Source: an uncultured Muribaculaceae bacterium
Lineage (GTDB): Bacteria > Bacteroidota > Bacteroidia > Bacteroidales > Muribaculaceae
Assembly (NCBI GenBank): GCA_934663645.1
Contig: CAKUKR010000046.1
Span: forward strand, 1-17,953
DNA: 17,953 bases
Direction of reading: 5' to 3'
The notes beneath the pieces are model-generated. The model was not told the DNA's origin. It did not search any database and was given only the letters and a program-made list of their open reading frames with translations. Positions 8,101-15,087 of the stretch are shown here, piece by piece. The translations under genes and the position numbers were made by a program. Position 1 is the stretch's first letter. Each line of letters opens with the position of its first letter.

Positions 8101-8586
8101 AACGACGTGAGCGACTTCTACACCCCCGCAGAGGGCGACCCCTACGGCGGCAGCATACTCTACCCCCTCAGCGATGTCGAGCCTGGAGAGCATACCCTGA
8201 CGCTTATAGTGTATGACAACATGGGCAACGACTCGCAGCAGTCAGTCACCTTCCGCGTGGCTGTAGGACGCGCCCCCGGCATCACCGACGCGCATACCGA
8301 CGTGAACCCGGCACGCACTTCCGTCAACTTCATCGTCAGCCATGACCGCCCCTCCGAGGCACTGCAATGCACCGTCGATGTCTACAACCTGGCCGGCAGC
8401 AAGGTGTGGAGCAAGACCGTGTCAACGTCAGGCGGCTACGACACGTCGCTGCGCATAGGCTGGGACCTGTGCGACGGCGGCGGAGGACGTGTGCCTCGAG
8501 GCATTTACGTCTACCGCGTGACCATGACCGACGCTTCGGGCGCAGAGTCGTCAGTGGCTAAGAAACTGGCTGTCGCCGCCCCTTGA
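5173..8586 (+). CDS. porU: Type IX secretion system sortase PorU (C25 cysteine peptidase)
   Basis: Protein of 1137 residues, close to the size of known PorU. It has an N-terminal signal peptide (hydrophobic core about 9-26). The N-terminal region WAKIRVNEGGM through GFSDPSKVRVYGYGG (43-79) is typical of PorU. The gingipain-like C25 domain spans about 395-775, with the catalytic histidine H644 in YIGHAS and cysteine C677 in AATCEF, then SGAEIM, an SGVIAMIAASR segment, LGDLLRYAKN and LLMGDPAMR. The C-terminus (about 1040-1137) is a beta domain with GIYVYRVTMTD ending in KKLAV, like a retained T9SS sorting domain. PorU sits at the outer-membrane surface with PorV, PorQ and PorZ, cuts the C-terminal signal from cargo and helps attach A-LPS. 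It starts 41 bases after the GH25 stop and ends 17 bases before rex. A second C25 homologue lies further down the operon; this copy has the more canonical sequence. Confidence 0.9.
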   Translation: MKYDNILRHTLSLLAVAALGTVQLLAYSPERYAASSRLASGKWAKIRVNEGGMQFLSNSQIRNLGFSDPSKVRVYGYGGRMIRETLDDRHPDDLPLLPCVHTSKGIVFYGVDNIGWQGDAKGAAQGGTKYSRIQNPYATASYYFISDADTSGEPQGVMPAGTSSAQPKTTFTAHLLHEKELAAGCVSGRELFGEDFRTKAAQSFPFTLTGYAGGEAKVNVRFVTTTSSGASTVSVYGNGAHLGPGDLTIREAASKVYLVAGSAVKTVENPGDKLDVELRFKTSGVLRMARLDYITVEYERELRLSGAELMFCDYTSAPTAYTVAGCSESTVIWDVTDPEAPLLVQGERQGESITFTAAQTGYREYVAFDADKVSRTVTPSGSVSNQDIHAMETPDMLIITPRQYQAQAERVAQMHRDKDGMTVHVLTPEALYNEFSSGTPDVSAFRKALKMWYDRGGGEGGKLKHCLIMSRPTYDNRMITDAVRSAGYPRVLQWQSQETYTESSSYGTDDFIVMLDDVTDGKFNMNKARINLGIGRFEVKSLTEATQMVDKLLNYVNTPRSGAWKNTVMLLADDQDRAVHMAQTESLWKGMRSAGNGANFNYEKVYMDAYPLEASSVGMHYPQAKARMMQLIQEGVDVWSYIGHASPRGLSHEDMFNWTDITSMTNRNLPFMYAATCEFVRPDDDEISGAEIMWLYPDSGVIAMIAASRSVYISDNGIFSEAMGRYFFSRDEEGKAIRLGDLLRYAKNATNDGGNKLRFLLMGDPAMRVPSPDKYVVVDRIGDTDMTASGEMPQIGALEKFTVEGRVVDSNGNTLDDFNGNIDLILFDAEMPVETYGNGDEGEPYTYNDRQSRLFRSVEKVSGGRWTATVLTPALIENNYSPARLSLYAYSDSGVEANGACERLYVYGFNPDATRADDTEGPVISGLCLNSEAFSPGDIVNQSPVVRASMRDDSGISVYGSTIGHQITVKVDDQVYNDVSDFYTPAEGDPYGGSILYPLSDVEPGEHTLTLIVYDNMGNDSQQSVTFRVAVGRAPGITDAHTDVNPARTSVNFIVSHDRPSEALQCTVDVYNLAGSKVWSKTVSTSGGYDTSLRIGWDLCDGGGGRVPRGIYVYRVTMTDASGAESSVAKKLAVAAP

Positions 8587-8603
8587 CATGACATATTTGC
8601 AAT

Positions 8604-9263
8604 ATGGCACAACAGCAGAAAGATACCTCTTCAGTACTCCTTCCCGAACCGACGCTGCGCCGGCTTCCGTGGTATCTTGCATACATCGACATACTCCGCA
8701 CCGAGGGGGTGGCCACGGTTTCCTCTACGCAGATTTCCAGGGCGTTGAGCGTTGACTCCTCGCAGATAGCCAAGGACCTCTCGTTCCTCAACATCAAGGG
8801 GAAGACGCGCATAGGCTACGAGGTTAAGGACCTCGGCGACGCGCTCACCACGTTCCTGGGCTTCCGAACCCCCCACAACGCCTTCATCGCCGGCGTAGGC
8901 AGCCTCGGCGAGGCTCTGATACGCGACCGTGGACTTGCCAACTATGGACTGAACATCATCGCCGGGTTTGACGTCAAAGAGGACATCTGCGGCACGGAGA
9001 TATGCAACGTCCCCATATTCCACCCCGACGAGATGAGGGCGCGGCAGAGGCTCTCGCGTGCCTCGATAGGCATACTCACTGTGCCGGTAGACCAGGCGCA
9101 GGACGTGGCTGACACCATGGTCGCCGCCGGCATAAACGCTATCTGGAACTTCACCCCTTACCGCGTGCGTGTACGCGACGGCATCGTCCTCGCCAACACC
9201 TCAATATACGCGCATCTCGCGCTCATCTACAACCGGTTGAACTCTCAAAGCCACCTCCTATGA
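8604..9263 (+). CDS. rex: Redox-sensing transcriptional repressor Rex
   Basis: Rex of 219 residues. It represses fermentation and respiration genes and releases DNA when NADH rises. The N-terminal winged helix (about 10-75) contains PEPTLRRLPWYL, SSTQISRALSVDSSQIAKDLS and RIGYEV. The Rossmann domain has GVGSLG (97-102), with acidic residue D123 in GFDV after the second strand, then a C-terminal WNFTPYRV motif and the domain-swap helix with TSIYAHLALIYNRL. The recognition helix carries A-K-D-L where Gram-positive Rex has R-K-D-L; I recall this form from other Bacteroidales, so the DNA site may differ from the classical TTGTG-type palindrome. The gene lies between porU and a FAH-like gene whose start overlaps its stop (ATGA). 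No Rex operator could be identified upstream. Confidence 0.93.
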   Translation: MAQQQKDTSSVLLPEPTLRRLPWYLAYIDILRTEGVATVSSTQISRALSVDSSQIAKDLSFLNIKGKTRIGYEVKDLGDALTTFLGFRTPHNAFIAGVGSLGEALIRDRGLANYGLNIIAGFDVKEDICGTEICNVPIFHPDEMRARQRLSRASIGILTVPVDQAQDVADTMVAAGINAIWNFTPYRVRVRDGIVLANTSIYAHLALIYNRLNSQSHLL

Positions 9264-9847
9264 AAGTGTTCGCAGTCAACGCCTCACAGCCCGACAGCGG
9301 GCTTCTCCACCATTGCATACTCGCAGACTCGGCAGTGCTGCCGTGGCGCAAGCCCATGTTCCTGCCCGACTTCGATGCCGAGATGAGCCTGCGCACAGTC
9401 CCGGCAGTGGTGATAGACCGCCTGGGCAAGAGCATACCCCAGCGTTTCGTGAGCCGCTACTACTGCCGTGCCGCGTATGCGCTGATGCTGCGTGCCGAGG
9501 GGCTGTACCGCCGTCTCGCAGATGCCGGCATGCCGGTAAGCGCGGCTGTCTCGTTTGACAGCGCAGCCTTCATTTCACCCTACATGCCCCTCGACGAGGC
9601 GGAACAGGCGTTCACACAGGGCGTGGCCACAGAGGTGGACGGCAAAATAGCCGCCCGGACCGTATGCCCCGACTTCCGAGGCAGCATCGACCGCGCCATA
9701 CACGCACTATCCCAATACTCGACATTCAAGATAGGCGACATCCTCTTCTTTGACCTCCCCGACAGGGGAATACCTGTACAGGAGGGCAACCGCGTCAGGC
9801 TGCTCACGCCCCAAGGCGAGGAGATACACGCCTTCACCATAAAATAA
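9260..9847 (+). CDS. FAH-family-like protein, probably lacking metal ligands
   Basis: Protein of 195 residues resembling the small single-domain fumarylacetoacetate hydrolase family: DRLGKSIPQRFVSRYY (53-68) and the C-terminal KIGDILFFDLP with EGNRVRLLTPQGEEIHAF (157-192) fit the fold. By recalled alignment with active Bacteroidales members, the two metal-binding glutamates of the E-x-E motif fall at R45 and V47, and the metal-binding aspartate before the T-A-R-D motif falls at M76. A divalent-metal hydrolase or decarboxylase activity is therefore unlikely and a structural or regulatory role is possible. Its start overlaps the rex stop by 4 bases, so the two are translationally coupled, and a PorU-like gene follows after 22 bases. 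The family call is moderate because divergence is large. Confidence 0.7.
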   Translation: MKVFAVNASQPDSGLLHHCILADSAVLPWRKPMFLPDFDAEMSLRTVPAVVIDRLGKSIPQRFVSRYYCRAAYALMLRAEGLYRRLADAGMPVSAAVSFDSAAFISPYMPLDEAEQAFTQGVATEVDGKIAARTVCPDFRGSIDRAIHALSQYSTFKIGDILFFDLPDRGIPVQEGNRVRLLTPQGEEIHAFTIK

Positions 9848-9869
9848 CCCGACAGAAACAATCCAGCTT

Positions 9870-12800
9870 ATGAGAAAAATATACCTCCTCCCGCTGCTCG
9901 GCGCGTGCCTGACATCGTTGGCAGACACAACATTGCCCGCAGGCTACCATGCCGCCTCATCGTCACTCGCCGAGGGGCATTGGGTCAAGATACGCATCGA
10001 CGGCACTGGTGTCTACGAGCTGTCGTTTGACCGGCTGCGCGAGATGGGCTTCGACGACCCCTCCAAGGTCGCCGTCTTCGGACGAGGCCTGAAGCCGCTG
10101 CCTGACCAGTTCGTAGACCCGGAGTTCGGCACGGTCATCGATGCCGACCTCTATGCCGCGCCGCGAATGACGCGCGATGACAAGCTGTACTTCTTCGGCA
10201 CAGGACACGGCTGGATTGACTTCCTCGAGGACACCGACGCTGACGAGCCTATGCCGCGTTTCGAGCGCCGCAACGTGCAGATGTACAGCAAATACGCATA
10301 CTATCTGCTCACCGACTCGCAGACACCGCTCGACATGGAGACCATGGCGTCAGTTCCTGACCCCGAGCCGGCTGAGGGAGAAGACGAGGACGAGGAGAGC
10401 GGCGAGGATACCCCCGCAGAGCCGCAGCGCATCGCCAGCGGCTACAGCTACATCCTCCACGACGTAGACCAGACCCAGGGCTTCTTCGGCTCAGGACGCA
10501 TCTATTTCGGCGAGCGGTTCAGCAACGCCAACCGCACAATGTCTTGGGACATCGCACCCCAGAACTACCTTCCAGGCACACCCCTCGCGCTGACACTCGG
10601 CGTGTATGCCGATGACAACTCCAAGGGCGACTTCATGGACCTGACGCTCGGCGACCTGACGCGCACCAAGAAGTTCCCCGAGACCGACGTGAACATACTG
10701 AACAACCTCTTCCCCGATGCATACGAGTGCAACCTGACCGGCACTTCAGGCACTCTCAAGCTGAACATTACAGGCCCGGACGAGGTGGAGAAAGCCGCAC
10801 TGGACTATTGGCTCGTGAGCTATGACTGCACGCTGCCGCAGGTGACACAGGGCATGGACTATGTCGTTGTGCCGCCCGTAGGCGAGCCGGCTCTCGTGCC
10901 GGTGGGCGAAGTAGGGGAGAGCACCGTCATCTGGAACGTCGCTGACCCCGCCATGCCTGTCGTGGTGACTACAGAGCAGAACGGCGGCGAAAACTGCGTG
11001 TCCCTATTGCGCCGCGAGGGCGACAACGTCCTGCGCTTGGTCGCATTTGACGCCTCGCAACAGCAGATGCAGCCCGAACTCATCGGCGATGTAGCCAACA
11101 CCAACCTGCACCAGCAGGCCTCGCACGGCACTGACATGCTCATCATCACCGTCCCCGCCATGCATGAGGAGGCGGAACGCCTCGCTGCGCTCCACCGTGC
11201 CGACGGACTGGACGTGATGGTCGCAAACGTCGCTGACATCTACAACGAGTACAATTCAGGCCAGCCCTCGATAATGGCTTACCGCTCACTGGCGCGTCAG
11301 CTCTATGACGCCGATCGAAGCCGTTTCCTCAATGTGCTGCTCTTCGGCCCCCTCGTCGCGGAGACCAAGGGCGTGTCTACCGACAACAACCCCGATGACA
11401 TCATCATCGCATACCAGTCGCCCACTATCCCAGGCAAGGGAGACCCCCACAACGTCAACGATTTCATCGGCATGATGACAGACTGTATCACCTCGCGCCT
11501 CGAATATGTCGCCGTTGAGGTGGGCGTGGGCATCATACCCAGCCGCAGCGTAGAGCATGCACGCCTTGCCGTTGACAAGGTGGAACGCTACATGGAGGAG
11601 CAGAACTACGACATGGTCTGCAACAAGCTCCTCGGCGTGGCTGGTGCGGGCGACTCGCAGATGCACACCACACAGGTCCTGAAACTCGGCGACAACATCA
11701 ACAACCTCTTCGGACGCTCACTCATATTCACCCCATACGTCACCGACGCTTTCTCCAAGGAGGAGCAGCTCGGACGCTTCACCAGGTTGATTAACTCCGA
11801 CTATGTGATGACATACTACCTCGGGCACGGCTCTGCCTCGCGGATGAACGGCGCGTATGACATGTTTGTGCGCGGCAACGAGTCTATGCTCGACAACAAC
11901 ATACTCACCTTCTTCTTCTTCGGCACTTGTGACATCTGCGAGCCTGACCGTGGCGGCGGCGGCATCGGCGACGGTTTCCTCTTCGATACCCCAAACGGAA
12001 TGGTAGGCGGGGTGGTCTCCACACGCACAGCCTACTCCAACCAGAACGAATCGTTCTGCAAGCTCTTCATGCAGTATCTCGGCAACGCAAAGGCCGGCCA
12101 GCCCGAGCTCACCTCCGCCAAGACCGTGGGACAGGCGTTTGCAGAGGCAAAGACGCAGCTGCGCACACTCCACGAGAACACCTTCTCGCTCATGTGCGAC
12201 CCCGCCCTGAAGCTCGCCATGCCTGTCCTCTCCGTACAGACCGACGAGACGCTCGGCATCACACTAACAGTGGGGCAGAAGACCAAGGTCTCAGGATACA
12301 TCGCCACACGCAACGGCAACAGGATAGAAAACTTCAACGGACGGCTGACTGCCAAGGTGCTTGCTCCCTCGGTGACGATGAAGAGCGAGAACCTCATCTC
12401 GCACGACACCAAGCAGCTCGATGTGGTATATGCCGACAACGTCCTCGGCACATATTATGCTGACGTTCATGACGGCCGCTTCGAGGTGACTGTCGAGGCT
12501 CCCGTGAGCCAGTACCTCCGCCAGGGCGTGAACGTCTCCTTTGCCCTCTCGGCATACGACCCGGCTACGCACACAGCAGCCGCCGGCAAGCAGGTAGTGG
12601 CGATAGAAGTGCCGGAGACGGCTGACGACCCCGACACGACCGCACCGGCTGTTGACGAGCTGTACTACGACCCCATAGACCAGACCATACACTTCACTGT
12701 AAGCGATGACCGCACCCTCAACACCAACACCATTGCCCTCGGCACCGGTCTTGAAGTGTATGTGGACGGCCGCCGCCGTGACGGCCTGCAGACAATGGTC

Positions 12801-13241
12801 GATGTCATCCCCGGCTCTCCGGTGACTGCAACGGCGGTGATACCCTGCGAAGCCCTCGGCCGTGGTGACCACTCCGTGTCGGTACGCATCTCTGATTTCG
12901 CCGGCAACACCGCTTCGCGCACAGAGGCGTTCACTGTCGGCGACACCGCGCCCTCCTGCACCCTTACAGCCGACGCTTACGGCACTCGCTCCGGCATGAC
13001 GTTCTCCGTTGACGGCATCGCCGGCTCTGCCAAGGGGCGGCTCATGATAGCCGACACCGACGGCACGGTGCGTATGACAGTGCCCTTCGAGGGCAACGAG
13101 GTATATGCCGATATGCTCGGAGAGGACGGAGTGCGCCTCCCCGAAGGTGTTTACCGAGCCTGGGTGATATACGACGCTCCCGGATATGAACACTCCGACG
13201 CGCTCCACTTCGCCGTCCTCAATCCTGGTGCAGTGCAATAA
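9870..13241 (+). CDS. Second PorU-like C25 cysteine peptidase
   Basis: Protein of 1123 residues, colinear with the PorU encoded upstream but strongly diverged. The N-terminal segment HWVKIRIDGTGVYEL through GFDDPSKVAVFGRG (37-73) matches the PorU start. The C25 region has a putative catalytic H653 in YLGHGS and C687 in FFGTCDIC, so the dyad is kept. Differences include an acidic Glu/Asp-rich stretch near 165-184, CDPAL where the family motif is GDPAL, and a C-terminus ending in a beta domain (EGVYRAWVIYD) without the basic KK-ending. The signal peptide is short, with LGAC at 10-13 as a possible lipobox or simple cleavage near residue 18. It directly precedes porV, the place porU holds in Porphyromonas gingivalis. 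Function is probably T9SS processing or a specialised surface protease, but this is inferred. Confidence 0.82.
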   Translation: MRKIYLLPLLGACLTSLADTTLPAGYHAASSSLAEGHWVKIRIDGTGVYELSFDRLREMGFDDPSKVAVFGRGLKPLPDQFVDPEFGTVIDADLYAAPRMTRDDKLYFFGTGHGWIDFLEDTDADEPMPRFERRNVQMYSKYAYYLLTDSQTPLDMETMASVPDPEPAEGEDEDEESGEDTPAEPQRIASGYSYILHDVDQTQGFFGSGRIYFGERFSNANRTMSWDIAPQNYLPGTPLALTLGVYADDNSKGDFMDLTLGDLTRTKKFPETDVNILNNLFPDAYECNLTGTSGTLKLNITGPDEVEKAALDYWLVSYDCTLPQVTQGMDYVVVPPVGEPALVPVGEVGESTVIWNVADPAMPVVVTTEQNGGENCVSLLRREGDNVLRLVAFDASQQQMQPELIGDVANTNLHQQASHGTDMLIITVPAMHEEAERLAALHRADGLDVMVANVADIYNEYNSGQPSIMAYRSLARQLYDADRSRFLNVLLFGPLVAETKGVSTDNNPDDIIIAYQSPTIPGKGDPHNVNDFIGMMTDCITSRLEYVAVEVGVGIIPSRSVEHARLAVDKVERYMEEQNYDMVCNKLLGVAGAGDSQMHTTQVLKLGDNINNLFGRSLIFTPYVTDAFSKEEQLGRFTRLINSDYVMTYYLGHGSASRMNGAYDMFVRGNESMLDNNILTFFFFGTCDICEPDRGGGGIGDGFLFDTPNGMVGGVVSTRTAYSNQNESFCKLFMQYLGNAKAGQPELTSAKTVGQAFAEAKTQLRTLHENTFSLMCDPALKLAMPVLSVQTDETLGITLTVGQKTKVSGYIATRNGNRIENFNGRLTAKVLAPSVTMKSENLISHDTKQLDVVYADNVLGTYYADVHDGRFEVTVEAPVSQYLRQGVNVSFALSAYDPATHTAAAGKQVVAIEVPETADDPDTTAPAVDELYYDPIDQTIHFTVSDDRTLNTNTIALGTGLEVYVDGRRRDGLQTMVDVIPGSPVTATAVIPCEALGRGDHSVSVRISDFAGNTASRTEAFTVGDTAPSCTLTADAYGTRSGMTFSVDGIAGSAKGRLMIADTDGTVRMTVPFEGNEVYADMLGEDGVRLPEGVYRAWVIYDAPGYEHSDALHFAVLNPGAVQ

Positions 13242-13264
13242 TAACCGCTGTTTTCAGTTATTAT
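13238..13264. other. AT-rich inverted repeat between the PorU-like gene and porV
   Basis: ATAATAAC at 13238-13245 is exactly complementary to GTTATTAT at 13257-13264, with an 11-base spacer containing a second small CTG/CAG pairing around TTTT. It overlaps the stop codon of the upstream gene and is much richer in A+T than its surroundings. It could be a weak stem-loop that trims or attenuates transcript before porV, or an operator. No poly-U tract follows, so it is not a standard terminator. Confidence 0.5.
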
Positions 13265-13331
13265 AGGTGTAGCGTACGGACAATTGCACCCACGGCGCAG
13301 CCGCTCCGACGCGCACCATAACCCACAGAAA

Positions 13332-14570
13332 ATGAACATCAACAGAATACTCGCCCCGCGCACTGCGGCATCGGCTCTGATGCTGGGGACTTGCGCCCTC
13401 GCTTTTGCCGACAATACCAACGACATCAAGGACAACGAGTTCAACCCCGTCAACACTGGTGTCACCACCCTCGACATCACCCCAGATGCGCGAGGCAGCG
13501 CACTCGGCAACCTCGGAGCTGCCACCGACCCAGACATCAACTCGCAGTTCTGGAACCCGTCGAAGTATGCCTTCGCATACTCCTCAGGCGGCGTGGGGCT
13601 GTCGTACACCCCGTGGCTGCGCAAGATTGTCAACGACATCTTCCTCGCTGACGTGTCCGGCTACTGGAAGCTCGGCAGCGGCGACAACCAGGCTCTCTCC
13701 GCCTCGTTCCGCTACTTCTCGCTCGGCGAGGTCTCGCTCAACCATGACTCGAGCCAGGACACTGACATACAGACCATCAACCCCTACGAGCTTGCCTTCG
13801 ACATCGGCTACTCCCGCAAGTTGTCCGAAAAATTCTCGATGGGCGTGGTGCTGCGGTACATCCTCTCCGACTTGGCGTATGACGACAGCTTCTCCGGCGA
13901 ATCCAACACAGCCGCCTCCGCTTTCGCAGCCGACATCTCCGGTTATTTCGTCACATATCCCATGGTAGGCCGCAACGAGTGCCAATTCTCATGGGGCTTC
14001 AACATATCGAACATCGGTACGAAAGTCAGCTACGACCACGGCGAGAACTATGCGTTCCTCCCCACCAACCTGCGTCTCGGAGCTTCGTTCATGTTCCCCC
14101 TTGCAGACTACCACACGCTCGCCTTCGGCCTCGACCTCAACAAGCTGCTCGTGCCTACGCGCCCGCGTCAGAACGACTACGACATGGACACGGCCGAAGG
14201 GCAGGAGGAATACCAGAACGCACTCGACGACTGGCAGAACATGTCGCCCTTCACCGGCATATTCAAGAGCTTCAGCGACGCCCCCGGCGGCATGAAGGAG
14301 GAGTTTCAGGAGATCAAATGGTCTGTCGGCGCGGAGTATGCCTACAACCAGCAGTTCTTCGCTCGCCTCGGCTACAACTACGAGCATCCCAACAAGGGCG
14401 GCCGCAGCTACTTCGGCTTCGGCGCAGGCTTCTCGCTCAACGTCGTCCGCCTCGATGCCTCCTATATGCTCGCCACGGCACAGAGCTCCCCGCTCGACCA
14501 GACGCTCCGCTTCACACTCTCGTTTGACATGGACGGCCTGCGTGACCTCCTCGGCAAACGCCGCCGCTGA
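13332..14570 (+). CDS. porV: Type IX secretion system outer-membrane protein PorV
   Basis: PorV (LptO) of 412 residues from the ATG at 13332; an upstream TTG in frame at 13284 gives no signal peptide at its N-terminus and is rejected. Residues 1-26 are a signal peptide ending in CALAFA, followed by an outer-membrane beta-barrel of the FadL-like type. Diagnostic motifs are TTLDITPDARGSALGNLG (45-62), the SQFWNPSKYAFAYS segment (71-84), SYTPWLRKIVNDI (91-103) and regular amphipathic strands to the C-terminus. PorV carries cargo from the translocon to the PorU-PorV-PorQ-PorZ attachment complex at the cell surface. The gene follows the PorU-like gene after 90 bases and precedes ispF by 8 bases, an order I recall from Porphyromonas gingivalis as well. 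Confidence 0.93.
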   Translation: MNINRILAPRTAASALMLGTCALAFADNTNDIKDNEFNPVNTGVTTLDITPDARGSALGNLGAATDPDINSQFWNPSKYAFAYSSGGVGLSYTPWLRKIVNDIFLADVSGYWKLGSGDNQALSASFRYFSLGEVSLNHDSSQDTDIQTINPYELAFDIGYSRKLSEKFSMGVVLRYILSDLAYDDSFSGESNTAASAFAADISGYFVTYPMVGRNECQFSWGFNISNIGTKVSYDHGENYAFLPTNLRLGASFMFPLADYHTLAFGLDLNKLLVPTRPRQNDYDMDTAEGQEEYQNALDDWQNMSPFTGIFKSFSDAPGGMKEEFQEIKWSVGAEYAYNQQFFARLGYNYEHPNKGGRSYFGFGAGFSLNVVRLDASYMLATAQSSPLDQTLRFTLSFDMDGLRDLLGKRRR

Positions 14571-14578
14571 TACGCGCT

Positions 14579-15058
14579 ATGGATATACGCACAGGTCTCG
14601 GATATGACGTGCACCGCCTCGTGGAGGGGCGCGAGTTGTGGCTCTGCGGCATACGCATTGACCACACGCTCGGGCTGTTGGGTCACAGCGACGCCGACGT
14701 GGCTATACATGCCCTCTGCGACGCGCTGCTCGGTGCAGCCGCCCTCGGCGACATCGGCCGCCATTTCCCTGACAACGACGACGCATACAAGGGCATCGAC
14801 AGCAAGCTCCTCCTCGCCGACGTGTGCAAGTTGCTGCACCGCAAGGGGTGGGAGATTTCCAACGCCGATGTCACCATAGTGGCGCAAGCCCCCAAGCTCG
14901 CGCCGCACATCGAGGATATGCGTGCCGCCTTGGCGCAGTGCATGGCTGTCACCGTTGACCGTGTCTCCGTCAAGGCCACCACCACAGAGCGGCTCGGCTT
15001 CGAGGGACGTGAGGAGGGCATCTCCGCACTCGCAACAGCACTCATCATGCGCCCATAA
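14579..15058 (+). CDS. ispF: 2-C-methyl-D-erythritol 2,4-cyclodiphosphate synthase
   Basis: IspF of 159 residues, full length. It converts CDP-ME 2-phosphate to MEcPP with release of CMP in the non-mevalonate isoprenoid pathway. The zinc site is formed by D10 and H12 in the GYDVH motif and H44 in GHSDADVAIH. FPDNDDAYKG (63-72), a GWEISNADV segment (90-98) and KATTTERLGFEGR (132-144) are also typical of the family. The protein is cytoplasmic and trimeric. It lies 8 bases after porV and 29 before the helicase gene, so it is an ordinary metabolic gene carried in the T9SS transcript with no evident functional tie. Confidence 0.97.
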   Translation: MDIRTGLGYDVHRLVEGRELWLCGIRIDHTLGLLGHSDADVAIHALCDALLGAAALGDIGRHFPDNDDAYKGIDSKLLLADVCKLLHRKGWEISNADVTIVAQAPKLAPHIEDMRAALAQCMAVTVDRVSVKATTTERLGFEGREEGISALATALIMRP

Positions 15059-15070
15059 CAGAAAAGCAAC

Positions 15071-15076
15071 AGGAGG
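15071..15076 (+). promoter_or_regulatory. Shine-Dalgarno-like AGGAGG before the helicase gene
   Basis: AGGAGG lies 11 bases before the ATG at 15088. Bacteroidota genes rarely depend on such a sequence and I saw no equally strong one before the other starts examined, so this supports the start choice but its effect is uncertain. Confidence 0.5.
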
Positions 15077-15087
15077 ATAACCGCAGT

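Noticed and set aside
9870..13241. Second C25 gene as an inactive pseudogene of porU
   Set aside because: The frame is intact over 1123 codons and both presumed catalytic residues are present, so it looks functional.
13238..13264. AT-rich inverted repeat as a Rex operator
   Set aside because: It lacks the TTGTG/CACAA ends of known Rex sites and lies inside the operon downstream of rex.
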